In this document: positions 1-7,775 of the stretch, one piece after another
Position numbering within the stretch: position 1 is the stretch's first letter
Layout of the letters: each line of letters opens with the position of its first letter
Assembly (NCBI GenBank): GCA_020636905.1
Contig: JACJWX010000010.1
Coordinates: 1-64,000 of the forward strand
Length of the DNA stretch: 64,000 bases
Reading direction: 5' to 3'
Origin: Actinomycetota bacterium
GTDB lineage: Bacteria; Actinomycetota; Thermoleophilia; Miltoncostaeales; Miltoncostaeaceae
Made by a program: the position numbers and the translations under genes
The notes under the pieces: model-generated
Databases searched by the model: none
Told to the model about the DNA's origin: nothing
Seen by the model: only the letters and a program-made list of their open reading frames with translations

Positions 1-627
1 TTCCTGATCAGGCGGAACACCGACACGGTGGTGCATCTCGATCGCTACGCCGAGATCAGCGAGTCGCTCATCATCCCGACCGTGGTGGCGTTCGTCGCCC
101 TCGTGCTCGGCGCCAGCACCGTCAGCGACGAACGGGAGGAGTGGACCATCTTCTACTTCATGGCCACCCCCCTGTCGCGTGTCCGCCTGATGGGTGAGTG
201 GGTGATCGCCGCCTGGGTCGCGAGCCTCGCGATGCTGGTGCCGGCCTTCCTGGGTGCCGCGGCCCTCGGCCTGTCCGGCGAGATGGGCGTGCGGGGGTTG
301 ATCTGGTTGGTGATCTCCATGGCCCTGGTGGCGCTGGTCTACTGCGCGGTGGCCGGATTGCTCGCGCTGCTCACCCGCCGCGCCATCATCATCGGAATGC
401 TCTACATCGTCCTCTGGGAGGGCTCGATCGCCTCGTTCGCCGCCTCGGCCGACCGCCTCTCACTCGGCGCATACGGGCGTCGCCTGGTCGCGGAGGGCGT
501 CCCCGGCGCGAAGACCTTCCAGGTGCCCGACATCAACGCGGTGGTTGCGCTGATCGTGTTGCTGGCGGTCTCGGCCACGGCCGTTTGGCTCGGCGGCCGC
601 CGGCTCAGCAGTATGGAACTGCCCTAG
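1..627 (+). CDS. ABC-2 type transporter permease, 5'-truncated by the window edge
   Basis: The frame is open from base 1, so the true start lies upstream; 208 residues are visible. The visible part has about five hydrophobic segments, a short cytoplasmic stretch S-D-E-R-E-E-W typical of ABC-2 permeases (TVSDEREEWTIFYFMATPLSR), and ends in R-R-L-S-S-M-E-L-P. Such permeases form the membrane channel of exporters and pair with a separate ATPase, presumably encoded upstream outside the window. Its TAG stop shares a CTAG tetranucleotide with the stop of the convergent glycosylase gene. The substrate cannot be read from the sequence. Confidence 0.8.
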   Translation, partial: FLIRRNTDTVVHLDRYAEISESLIIPTVVAFVALVLGASTVSDEREEWTIFYFMATPLSRVRLMGEWVIAAWVASLAMLVPAFLGAAALGLSGEMGVRGLIWLVISMALVALVYCAVAGLLALLTRRAIIIGMLYIVLWEGSIASFAASADRLSLGAYGRRLVAEGVPGAKTFQVPDINAVVALIVLLAVSATAVWLGGRRLSSMELP

Positions 628-1241
628 GCCAGAGCGTCACGCATCGCGGGGTGCCTGGCGAGCAGGTTCAGCGCGCGCGCGGTGAGAGCCGCTCCAGGCT
701 CGGTCTTGAACCAGGTGGAGGCGCCGCTCGGATGTGGAAGCGGGATCGCCTCCGTCTCGTGCCCGAAGAGCGTGACAGGCACGGTCTGTCCGATCACGTC
801 GACGAGACGACCGCGGTGCCCGGTCACCTCGGTGATGGCGAGCGTTCCAACGGGAATCACCAGGTCGGGCCGGAGCACCTCCACCTCGGCCCGGAGGAAT
901 TCACCGCAGGTCTCGATCTCCCCCGGGTCCGGGCGGCGGTCGCCTCCCCCGCGCGCCTTGCCGGGAAAGCAGCGCGCCACGGCCGCGAAGTAGACGCTCG
1001 CCCGCACGCGTTCCTCGTCGGCGCCGGTGGCGTTCTCGAGCCAGCGGAAGAGCGTCCGACCCGCCGTCCACGCGAACGGGCGTCCGAAGTCCGCCTCCCT
1101 CGGGCCGGGTGCCTGCCCCACGAGCAGCACGCGGCCGGTCACCGGCGCGCCGTGCACCGGAGGCCCGATCATCTGCGGGCACCGTCGGCAGGCCGCGATC
1201 CGAGCCTGGATCGCTTCGATGCTGCTGAGGCGGTCGGTCAC
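624..1241 (-). CDS. Uracil-DNA glycosylase, family 4/5-like (Fe-S)
   Basis: A 205-aa protein that should excise uracil from DNA in base excision repair. Motif A reads GQAPG at residues 42-46, followed by DFGRPF and an A-G-R-T-L-F helix. The C-terminal DNA-binding loop is HPSG. Four cysteines (C18, C21, C91, C112) are spaced as in the 4Fe-4S glycosylases of families 4 and 5, and the P-D-P-x-E-I-x-x-C stretch before C112 is typical. The start is GTG at 1241, chosen because a TAGCGT box ends 6 nt upstream, indicating a leaderless transcript. Family 4 versus 5 is not decided here; the function class is fairly safe. Confidence 0.82.
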   Translation of the reverse strand: MTDRLSSIEAIQARIAACRRCPQMIGPPVHGAPVTGRVLLVGQAPGPREADFGRPFAWTAGRTLFRWLENATGADEERVRASVYFAAVARCFPGKARGGGDRRPDPGEIETCGEFLRAEVEVLRPDLVIPVGTLAITEVTGHRGRLVDVIGQTVPVTLFGHETEAIPLPHPSGASTWFKTEPGAALTARALNLLARHPAMRDALA

Positions 1242-1247
1242 GGTCCT

Positions 1248-1253
1248 ACGCTA
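1248..1253 (-). promoter_or_regulatory. -10 box TAGCGT, leaderless start
   Basis: On the minus strand TAGCGT lies 6 nt before the GTG of the glycosylase gene. The spacing puts the transcription start at or next to the start codon, with no room for a ribosome binding site. Confidence 0.5.
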
Positions 1254-1297
1254 CCCGCCAGGTCGCGGGGCCGCCTGTGCGGCCATGACACGCGCGG

Positions 1298-1588
1298 TCA
1301 GTTCAGGGGGGCGGCCCGAAGCACACCGAGCACCACGCCCGTGAGCAGCACGGACCAGAACGCGACGTCCGCAATCACGAGACTCGGCCTGTTCCGCGGC
1401 TCGGGTGCCTCACGTCCGCCGCGCGACGCTCCATCGTGATCGTCGTCGATGCCGGTCCTCGCCAGCGTCCGCCGCAGCACGTCTCTGATGATGCGCGCGA
1501 CGACGAACGCGACGATGCCCGCCACGAGGACGCTGATCAGCGCGGGCAGTGAATCGGTGAGGCGCTGGACGCCGTCAGCGATGTCCAT
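1298..1588 (-). CDS. Small two-helix membrane protein (MscS TM-like)
   Basis: A 96-aa protein with two hydrophobic segments (about residues 14-34 and 72-92) joined by a polar, charged linker rich in D, R and E. The first segment, followed by a basic R-x-x-R-D-V-L-R-R stretch, resembles the short TM repeats of mechanosensitive-channel-like proteins, but there is no MscS beta domain, so channel activity is not claimed. The start is supported by a GGAGGTGA ribosome binding site about 11 nt upstream, in contrast to the leaderless neighbours. 179 bases separate it from the ATPase gene upstream; nothing was recognised there. Confidence 0.6.
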   Translation of the reverse strand: MDIADGVQRLTDSLPALISVLVAGIVAFVVARIIRDVLRRTLARTGIDDDHDGASRGGREAPEPRNRPSLVIADVAFWSVLLTGVVLGVLRAAPLN

Positions 1589-1767
1589 GTCGGGTGGGTC
1601 ACCTCCCCGGGGTCACCGGTCGGCTCGGTCGGCCATGACCGGTTCGTTGGCGACGACCGTAGCCCGCATCCCCGTTCGACCCCCGCCCGGTCCGGTCCGC
1701 AGCGACAACACGTTCCACGAGAACAGCGGCCGCCGGAGCCCAGGCCGGAGCGCTCCGATGGATTGCG

Positions 1768-3939
1768 CTACGAGGTGCGCATGCGGCGGAGCAGCCGCAG
1801 CCCGTTCGCCGTCACGATGATTGTGGACCCCTCGTGGCCGACGACGCCGAGCGGGAGCGGGACGGCCCCGAACGTGGCAAGGATCGTGAGGACGACGATC
1901 ACGCCGCCCGCAAAGACCAGGTTCTGGCGCACGATGCGCCGCATGCGGAGCGACAGCTCGACGGCGTCGGCCACCCCGTGGAGTCGATCACCCATCAGCA
2001 CGACGTCGGCCGTCTCGAGCGCCTGGTCCGAGCCACGGACCCCCATGGCGACGCCCACCGTGGCCACGGCGAGCGCGGGTGCGTCGTTGACCCCGTCCCC
2101 GACCATGGCCACCTTGCCGACCTGCGCCAGCCCGCGAACGTGCTCGACCTTCTGATCGGGCAGGAGCTCCGCATCGATCACGTCGACGCCGATCTCACCC
2201 GCCACCTGCTCGGCCACCGCGGTCCGATCGCCTGAGAGCAGCGCAGTGCGGATGCCGAGGCGGTGCAGGCGCCCCAGCGCCGCCGCGGCCTCGGGGCGAA
2301 CGACATCCCGGACCTTGATCGTTCCCAGAAGGCGCCCGCCGTCTTCACCCACCACGATCTGCGCACTTCCGGCCACCGTATCGCTGGAGCTCGCCGAGTC
2401 GATGACGCCCCGATCCACCATGAACCGCGGGCTCCCCACCACGATCCCGGTGCCGTCGACCGTCGCCACCACGCCGCGACCGTCCACCGCGCTGAACTGC
2501 GACGGCTCGGGCACCTCGATGCCGCGTGCGCGGGCCTCGTGGACCACCGCCTCGGCCAGCGGGTGCCGGCTCCTCGATTCCACCGACGCCGCAACGCTGA
2601 GCAGGTGGTCGACCGTCACCCCGGGCGCCGGGTCGACGGCATCCACGTGGAGCTCACCGCGGGTGAGCGTGCCGGTCTTGTCGAAGGCGACGGTCGTCAG
2701 GCGCGCCATGTCCTCGAGCGGCCCGGAGCCCTTGATGAGGATGCCGTCTCGAGCCGCCCGCGCGAGCGCTGACAGCATGCTCGCCGGGACGGAGATCACC
2801 AGCGCGCAGGGAGAGGCCACGACCAGCAGGGTCATGGCCTGGAGGAACGCGTCGGAGGGCGTCCGGCCCAGGAGCAGGAAGACGACGAACGCAAGTCCGG
2901 CGACGCCCAGGACGGCCGCGACATACAGCGGCTGATAGCGATCAATGGCCCGTTGGGCCGGGGCCTTTTGATTCTGGGCCTCCGCCACGAGCGAGATCAC
3001 CTTCGCCAGCATCGACTCCTCGGCGTGCCGGGTGATCTCGACCTCGAGGTACCCCGAGAGGTTGATGGTGCCCGCGAAGACCTCTGCGCCCGGGTGCTTG
3101 CTCACCGGGAGCGACTCCCCGGTGATCGCGGACTCGTCGACGGCTGATTGCCCCGACCGGACCACCCCGTCGACCGGGATGCGTTCGCCGGGTCGCACGG
3201 CGGCCATCTGGCCGATGTCCACCTCCTCGACCGGCACGACGCGTTCGCCTCCGTCCGCGATGACCGTCACGACCTCCGGGCGCAGATCCATCAGCGCCCG
3301 AACCGACCGCTGCGTGCGACCGAGGGCGAACTCCTCGAGCACGCCACCCAGCGAGAAGAGGAAGAGCAGCACGCCGCCCTCCCACCACGCGCCGACCGCC
3401 GCCGCGCCCGCGGCCGCGATCAGCATCAGCAGGTCGACGTCGAGCTTCCGGCGACGCAACGAGCCGAACGTCGTCCGCGCCGCCGGTGCGCCTCCGGAGA
3501 CGTAGGCCACGATATAGGCCGGGAGCGCCGCGGAGAGTCCGGCCGCCTGCTGGATGATGAAGCCGGTGATCACGGCGACCAGCGTGAGCAGCACCATGAG
3601 CACGGGCACGCGATGCTCGCCGTCCCAGATGTCGCGGACGAAAGCAGCCGTGCGCGCCGGATTGAACCGCGTCCACCATCCTCGCCGGTGCACCAGGCGC
3701 AGATCCTGGCGCTCCATGGCGCCGCGGATGATCGCGGCGCGGGTCAGGGCGGGATCGAAATCGATGCCCACGCGCTCACCGTCGATGCGGCAGAGCCCGC
3801 TGACCCCCGCGAGCTCGACCGCCTGGTCGCGCAGCTCGTTGAGCCTGCCATCGCCGATGGGCCCGTTCGCCTCGAAAACCAGCCGCGCTGATGCCGTCGT
3901 CGCCACGGCCGCCACCTTATCGCAAATCGTTTTCAGCAA
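1768..3939 (-). CDS. P1B-4-type heavy-metal-transporting ATPase
   Basis: Up to 723 aa; pumps transition metal ions (Co2+ or Fe2+ in characterised P1B-4 members) out of the cytoplasm using ATP. TGES (actuator) is at residues 273-276, the phosphorylated aspartate is in DKTGT at 420, and GDGVNDAPA near the C-terminus completes the hinge. The intramembrane motif is SPC (376-378), not CPC, and a late helix carries HEGST (702-706); SPC plus HEGGT-like defines the P1B-4 (CoaT/CtpD/PfeT) subgroup. There is no N-terminal CXXC metal-binding domain. The far-upstream TTG at 3939 lies inside the putative operator, so a GTG about 8 or 11 codons downstream may be the true start. It is divergent from a Fur-family gene, which probably regulates it. 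Confidence 0.88.
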   Translation of the reverse strand: MLKTICDKVAAVATTASARLVFEANGPIGDGRLNELRDQAVELAGVSGLCRIDGERVGIDFDPALTRAAIIRGAMERQDLRLVHRRGWWTRFNPARTAAFVRDIWDGEHRVPVLMVLLTLVAVITGFIIQQAAGLSAALPAYIVAYVSGGAPAARTTFGSLRRRKLDVDLLMLIAAAGAAAVGAWWEGGVLLFLFSLGGVLEEFALGRTQRSVRALMDLRPEVVTVIADGGERVVPVEEVDIGQMAAVRPGERIPVDGVVRSGQSAVDESAITGESLPVSKHPGAEVFAGTINLSGYLEVEITRHAEESMLAKVISLVAEAQNQKAPAQRAIDRYQPLYVAAVLGVAGLAFVVFLLLGRTPSDAFLQAMTLLVVASPCALVISVPASMLSALARAARDGILIKGSGPLEDMARLTTVAFDKTGTLTRGELHVDAVDPAPGVTVDHLLSVAASVESRSRHPLAEAVVHEARARGIEVPEPSQFSAVDGRGVVATVDGTGIVVGSPRFMVDRGVIDSASSSDTVAGSAQIVVGEDGGRLLGTIKVRDVVRPEAAAALGRLHRLGIRTALLSGDRTAVAEQVAGEIGVDVIDAELLPDQKVEHVRGLAQVGKVAMVGDGVNDAPALAVATVGVAMGVRGSDQALETADVVLMGDRLHGVADAVELSLRMRRIVRQNLVFAGGVIVVLTILATFGAVPLPLGVVGHEGSTIIVTANGLRLLRRMRTS

Positions 3940-3951
3940 CGAACAATTCGC
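3922..3951. promoter_or_regulatory. Putative Fur-family operator between ATPase and fur-like gene
   Basis: A 30-bp imperfect inverted repeat with half-sites GCnAATnGTT and AACnATTnGC, centred at 3936/3937. Read on the minus strand it also contains TGAAAACGATTTG, close to the actinobacterial Fur/Zur-type box TGAAAATGATTTTCA. It lies in the very short divergent intergenic region and overlaps the extreme TTG start of the ATPase. Regulation by the neighbouring Fur-like protein is inferred. Confidence 0.5.
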
Positions 3952-3970
3952 ACGAGTGTTCGGTTGCGTC

Positions 3971-3976
3971 TAGACT
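3971..3976 (+). promoter_or_regulatory. -10 box TAGACT of the fur-like gene
   Basis: TAGACT is followed by 6 nt and then the ATG at 3983, so the mRNA is probably leaderless. The putative operator lies about 20 nt upstream, in a position to block polymerase. Confidence 0.5.
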
Positions 3977-3982
3977 TGGCCG

Positions 3983-4423
3983 ATGGCCGGCCGCCTCTCC
4001 AGTGACGATCTCGCTGACGCCCTTCGGCTGAACGGCCTGCGGGTGACGCCGCAGCGGCTGGTGATCCACCGCGTGCTCGGTGAGATCGGCGGTCACGCAA
4101 CGGCCGACCAGGTGCTGGAGCGTGTCGAGGCCCTCCTGCCGAACGTGTCCCTGCCCACGGTCTACGCGACCCTGGCGCTCTTCGAGCGTCTCGGCGCGGT
4201 GCACCGGGTCAGCGCGCCCGGCGATCGGGCCGTCTACGACACCCGGACCGATCCTCACCACCATGTCTACTGCCGTGTCTGCGGTGGTGTGGTCGACCTC
4301 GACGCCCCGGTCGACCTGAGTCCGGCCGTCGATGCCGCCAACGAATCCGGCTTCGGCGCCGAGTGGGTCGAGGTCACGCTCACCGGGGTCTGCCGGTCGT
4401 GCGCCGGCGCCGACGCGAACTGA
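3983..4423 (+). CDS. Fur-family metal-responsive transcriptional repressor
   Basis: A 146-aa regulator of normal family length. The N-terminal winged helix contains the recognition helix with S-L-P-T-V-Y-A-T-L (residues about 51-60). The dimerisation part holds P-H-H-H-V-Y-C-R-V-C and a second C-x-x-C in V-C-R-S-C, giving the two structural-zinc CXXC pairs plus a histidine-rich regulatory site. These features fit FurA/PerR/Zur-type proteins, but which metal is sensed cannot be fixed from sequence. Pairing with a P1B-4 efflux ATPase recalls PerR control of the iron exporter PfeT in Bacillus, so iron or cobalt sensing is the favoured inference. Confidence 0.88.
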   Translation: MAGRLSSDDLADALRLNGLRVTPQRLVIHRVLGEIGGHATADQVLERVEALLPNVSLPTVYATLALFERLGAVHRVSAPGDRAVYDTRTDPHHHVYCRVCGGVVDLDAPVDLSPAVDAANESGFGAEWVEVTLTGVCRSCAGADAN

Positions 4424-4551
4424 TCGGTCCGGGCACGACTCCGGGCTGAGGAGCCCTGGTTCGTCGGGCGCCACCGGACGCCGGCAGCGCGCAACCTCCC
4501 GGCAGGCTGAGGTGCCGGTCCTGCTTTCCGCGCCCGTTCAGCCGCGCCCGG

Positions 4552-6525
4552 TTGTGGTCGATACCAGGATTGACGCGTTTCCCGATCGATTGCTCGAGAC
4601 ATTTGAGGACACGACGGAAATCACAGTGGCGCACGGCCGTGGTGGCAACCCTCTGCTGCCTGCTCGTGGGTTCAGCGGTGGGCACACTCGGTTTCCTGCG
4701 TGAGGCGATCGAGGAGCGCGAGGCGGCGAACTCGGCGCTCGCTCTCGACCTCGCGGTCCATCAGGTCATGGCCGCGGACCGCGTCATTTCGGCTGGAGGA
4801 TCCCGTTCGGAGTTCACCCACCTCGCCGGGGCCGTCACGGCGCTCGACGGCGATCACCGTCTGGCGCTCCACGCGATGTCCGCCGCCAGCGCCACTCAGG
4901 CAGAGCGGCTGATCGCCGAGACGCGTGTCCTGGGCGGCGACATTCTCGCCGGCAGACGTAGCTCGGTGAGTTCGAACTCGCCCGATGACCTGGTCGACCT
5001 CCTTCACGGCGTCGCGGAGCGAGCGTCGCGGAAGGGAACGACCGCGGAGCGCATCGCCCTGGTCTTCGCCCTGCTCGGTGCGATCGCGGCGACGCTCGCG
5101 GGGTGGCTCCTCATCCGTTCGCGCGCCACCGAATTCCGGCTTCGCGACGAGCTGACCCATCAGGCCACCACCGACATCCTCACCGGTCTCCCCAATCGCC
5201 GTGTGCTCGACCGCGTCCTCGACCGGGCCCGCACCGACATGGCGACCTCGGGAGGCGTGACCGGCATCGTCCTGCTCGACCTGGACGGCTTCAAGAACGT
5301 CAACGACACCTTCGGTCACCGGACGGGTGATCGACTGCTGGTGGAGGTGGCGGCGCGGCTGCGGCGTGCGCAGCGAGCCCACGACGTGCTGCTGCGGCTC
5401 GGCGGTGACGAGTTCGCCGTCGTGCTCGTCGGGATGCCCACGGCCGACGGCGCCGAACAGGCGGCCCACCGGTATCTCTCGGTGGTGGACGAAGGCGTCG
5501 AGGTCGATGACCGGTCGGAGCACCTCCGGGCGAGTGTCGGCGTCGCGACCACCGACGATCCGGCCGCCCTGGACACCCTCGCCGCCGAGGCGGACCTCGC
5601 GATGTACGAGGCGAAGCGCGCCGGAGGCCACCGGGTGGTGGTGTTCCAATCGGGGATGGAACACAACGCCACCGCGGTCAACCGAATCACCCGGGCGCTG
5701 CGGCTGGCGGACTTCGATCAGGAGTTCTCGCTCCACTTCCAGCCGATCGTGTCGATCGACGCGCGCGAGCCGGTGAGCTACGAGGCGCTGTTGCGCTGGG
5801 AGAGCGCGGAAATCGGTCCGGTGGGCCCGGCGGAGTTCATCCCGGTCGCCGAGCAGATCGGGGAGATCTGCGCGATCGGACGCTGGGTCCTCAACCGTGT
5901 GTGCGCACAGCTTCACGACTGGGACCGTGAGGGCCGCTGGCCAGACCTGCGCATCTCCTGCAACGTGTCCCCCCTGCAGCTCGAGGATCCGAACTTCGTC
6001 CTCGAGGTGACGAGCATCGTGGACGGCTGGGGCGTCGACCGGCGGCGCGTGGTGCTGGAGGTGACCGAGTCGACCGTGCTGGATGCCCACGGCGCCGCGG
6101 TGGCACGCCTTGCCGCGCTTCGCGACGCCGGGTTCCGGGTGGCCATCGACGATTTCGGGTCCGGCTACTCGAACCTCGGACAGCTGCTGCAGGTGCCGTT
6201 CGACATGATCAAGATCGATCGATCGCTGCTCGTGACCCTGTCGGAGATGCGCGAGCATGCGGGTGGCGACCCCACCTCCCCGTGCGCCATCATGACGGCG
6301 ATCGTCTCGATCGCGTCGGTGTTCGAGGCCCCGGTGGTCTGCGAGGGCGTCGAGACCGAAGATCAGCTCCGATCGCTCCGGGCCTCCGGGATCACGCACG
6401 TCCAGGGCTACCTCACCGGGCGGCCCCTCCCGGCGGCCGAGGCGTTCGGCGGGTCTTCGCAGTCCCGTGAGCGCCCAGCCGGCGTGCCGAATCGAGCCCG
6501 GCAGCTCCCCGCCACCGCGGCCTAG
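4552..6525 (+). CDS. Membrane GGDEF-EAL protein (cyclic-di-GMP turnover)
   Basis: A 657-aa protein with an N-terminal membrane helix (about 27-49), a periplasmic helical stretch, a second membrane helix (about 147-167), a GGDEF domain and an EAL domain. GGDEF is intact at residues 284-288 (diguanylate cyclase active site), and the EAL domain keeps YEALLRW (410-416), IDDFGSGYSNL and DMIKIDRSLL, so both synthesis and hydrolysis of c-di-GMP look possible. The start is uncertain: TTG at 4552, or in-frame TTG codons at 4570 or 4606, all upstream of the first helix. About 130 bases separate it from the fur-like gene. The signal sensed is unknown. Confidence 0.85.
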   Translation: MWSIPGLTRFPIDCSRHLRTRRKSQWRTAVVATLCCLLVGSAVGTLGFLREAIEEREAANSALALDLAVHQVMAADRVISAGGSRSEFTHLAGAVTALDGDHRLALHAMSAASATQAERLIAETRVLGGDILAGRRSSVSSNSPDDLVDLLHGVAERASRKGTTAERIALVFALLGAIAATLAGWLLIRSRATEFRLRDELTHQATTDILTGLPNRRVLDRVLDRARTDMATSGGVTGIVLLDLDGFKNVNDTFGHRTGDRLLVEVAARLRRAQRAHDVLLRLGGDEFAVVLVGMPTADGAEQAAHRYLSVVDEGVEVDDRSEHLRASVGVATTDDPAALDTLAAEADLAMYEAKRAGGHRVVVFQSGMEHNATAVNRITRALRLADFDQEFSLHFQPIVSIDAREPVSYEALLRWESAEIGPVGPAEFIPVAEQIGEICAIGRWVLNRVCAQLHDWDREGRWPDLRISCNVSPLQLEDPNFVLEVTSIVDGWGVDRRRVVLEVTESTVLDAHGAAVARLAALRDAGFRVAIDDFGSGYSNLGQLLQVPFDMIKIDRSLLVTLSEMREHAGGDPTSPCAIMTAIVSIASVFEAPVVCEGVETEDQLRSLRASGITHVQGYLTGRPLPAAEAFGGSSQSRERPAGVPNRARQLPATAA

Positions 6526-6663
6526 TCGAGGCGGCGCGCCCGACTCAGGGAGAGAGTCACGGGGTCGGGCTGCCCATGAACAGTGGCGTCCGGGCCCCGG
6601 GATGGCGCAGCCGCGGACAATCAACGATGAGCGGTGCCCGTCGCCGCGCGGGCTTCCTCGCCC

Positions 6664-6807
6664 TCAGATCGAGAGGGCTCCGATGAGGGCGGCAGCCGCG
6701 AGCGCCGCGCAGAGCACGAACAGGCCCAGCCCCACCGGGGATCCCCACCCGTGCCATCGCTGGCTGAGCTCGGCGAATCGCATTTCCTGATCTGACAACT
6801 CGGACAT
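6664..6807 (-). CDS. 47-aa single-pass membrane protein
   Basis: A very short gene starting at ATG 6807 with a strong AGGAGG ribosome binding site 5-6 nt upstream, which decides the start over longer alternatives. The first 22 residues are polar (MSELSDQEMRFAELSQRW), followed by one hydrophobic helix ending in G-A-L-S-I. It is divergent from the marR-like gene and shares its control region, so it may be regulated by that protein. No family was recognised; a small stress or toxin-like membrane peptide is possible but unproven. Confidence 0.6.
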   Translation of the reverse strand: MSELSDQEMRFAELSQRWHGWGSPVGLGLFVLCAALAAAALIGALSI

Positions 6808-6831
6808 CGTGTCCTCCTGAGAGAGTGTGGG

Positions 6832-6861
6832 TTGTAGATTCTTCTTGATCCTCAAGATACT
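6832..6861 (+). promoter_or_regulatory. Promoter of the marR-like gene (TTGTAG - 18 nt - GATACT)
   Basis: A -35-like TTGTAG (6832-6837) and -10-like GATACT (6856-6861) precede the ATG at 6870 by only 8 nt, predicting a leaderless mRNA. The palindrome at 6843-6857 fills the spacer and touches the -10 box. Confidence 0.4.
6843..6857. promoter_or_regulatory. Perfect palindrome TCTTGA-TCC-TCAAGA, likely MarR operator
   Basis: A 15-bp perfect inverted repeat (6-bp arms, 3-bp centre) lies between the divergent small-protein gene and the marR-like gene and overlaps the predicted promoter. The TTGA/TCAA core is typical of MarR operators, so autorepression and co-control of the divergent gene are likely. 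Confidence 0.6.
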
Positions 6862-6869
6862 TTCAGGAT

Positions 6870-7385
6870 ATGGCCAAAAAGGTTCGATCGTCAAGCGACC
6901 TTCCTGCGGACGTATTGGCTGGACAGTTCGCGAGCGAGGTGCGGCGTCATCAACTGGCACAGGACCTCTTCGACGAGGCCGCCTGCGCCCGGCTCGGCAT
7001 CAACCGCAGCGACGGGCGCGCGCTCGACGTCATCGAACGCCGGGAACGGGTCACCGCCGGTCACCTGGCGGATGAGATCGGTCTGACGAGCGGAGCGACG
7101 ACGACCCTCATCGACCGTCTCGAGCGGCGGGGATACGTACGGCGCGTCCGCGACGATGCCGACCGGCGGCGGGTACATGTGGAGCTGACTGACCGCGCGC
7201 GGGCCGAAGCCGCCGTTATCTGGGGCCCCATGGCGAGGGAGGCAGCGACCCTCCTGGGCCGGAGCAGCCCCGAAGACATCGCAGCCGTACTGGCGTTCCT
7301 GCGCCACAGCCGGGGAGTGCTCGAGCACCACGCCCGGCGCGTGCGTGCCCTGGGTCCGCCCGAGGAAATCTCCGCCTCCCCGTGA
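6870..7385 (+). CDS. MarR-family transcriptional regulator
   Basis: A 171-aa winged-helix regulator. The central part reads T-A-G-H-L-A-D-E-I-G-L-T-S-G-A-T-T-T (helix-turn-helix, about residues 57-74), followed by L-I-D-R-L-E-R-R-G-Y-V-R-R and the wing R-D-D-A-D-R-R-R-V-H-V, which is the classic MarR recognition and wing pattern. It should bind the palindrome just upstream as a dimer. The ligand is unknown; the only obvious target besides itself is the divergent 47-aa membrane protein gene. From here to tRNA-Arg (7386-7548) nothing was recognised. Confidence 0.85.
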   Translation: MAKKVRSSSDLPADVLAGQFASEVRRHQLAQDLFDEAACARLGINRSDGRALDVIERRERVTAGHLADEIGLTSGATTTLIDRLERRGYVRRVRDDADRRRVHVELTDRARAEAAVIWGPMAREAATLLGRSSPEDIAAVLAFLRHSRGVLEHHARRVRALGPPEEISASP

Positions 7386-7548
7386 ACCGGCGCCGCACCC
7401 ACCGGTGAGCGGACGCACCCCGGTCACGTCGAAGGGGCCCTGTCTCATCGCCGCCGCCGGCGTTTCGGGGGAGCTCAGCGACTCCGTGGGGTCACACGCC
7501 GGGCCCGGTGGCGTTGCAGCCGGAGCCCGGGAGCACTTGGGGATGAGG

Positions 7549-7622
7549 CACGCCCGGCAGGATTCGAACCTGCGACCTGAAGATTAGAAGTCTCCTGCTC
7601 TATCCAGCTGAGCTACGGGCGC
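7549..7622 (-). tRNA. tRNA-Arg (anticodon UCU)
   Basis: A 74-nt cloverleaf on the minus strand: 7-bp acceptor stem starting GCGCCCG, D arm GCTC..GAGC, anticodon stem GGAGA/TCTTC with loop CTTCTAA (anticodon TCT), and T arm GCAGG-TTCGAAT-CCTGC. The first pair is G-U, and CCA is not encoded. It reads rare AGA codons. Confidence 0.95.
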
Positions 7623-7722
7623 GAGTTCTCACACGGTACCCGAGCACGACGCCAACACCCACCGGGTCGACGTCACCCGGCGCCCCCAACGCGCGACGGC
7701 CCCAACCGGGCCCAGAACGAAC

Positions 7723-7750
7723 TGTGGCCGCCCATTGCTGGGCGGCCACA
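7723..7750 (-). terminator. Hairpin terminator of the nitroreductase gene
   Basis: A perfect 12-bp stem (7723-7734 with 7739-7750) closed on the minus strand by a GCAA tetraloop, 25 nt after the nitroreductase stop codon. The following bases (GTTCGTTCT) are only moderately T-rich. Confidence 0.6.
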
Positions 7751-7775
7751 GGCACACGAACGTGACGAGTGGTGA

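Noticed and set aside
198..1439. 413-codon plus-strand frame across the permease end and glycosylase
   Set aside because: Arginine- and glycine-rich shadow; overlapping frames encode recognisable proteins.
4672..6624. 650-codon open frame antisense to the GGDEF-EAL gene
   Set aside because: High GC leaves antisense frames open; the sense frame carries all catalytic motifs, the antisense has none.
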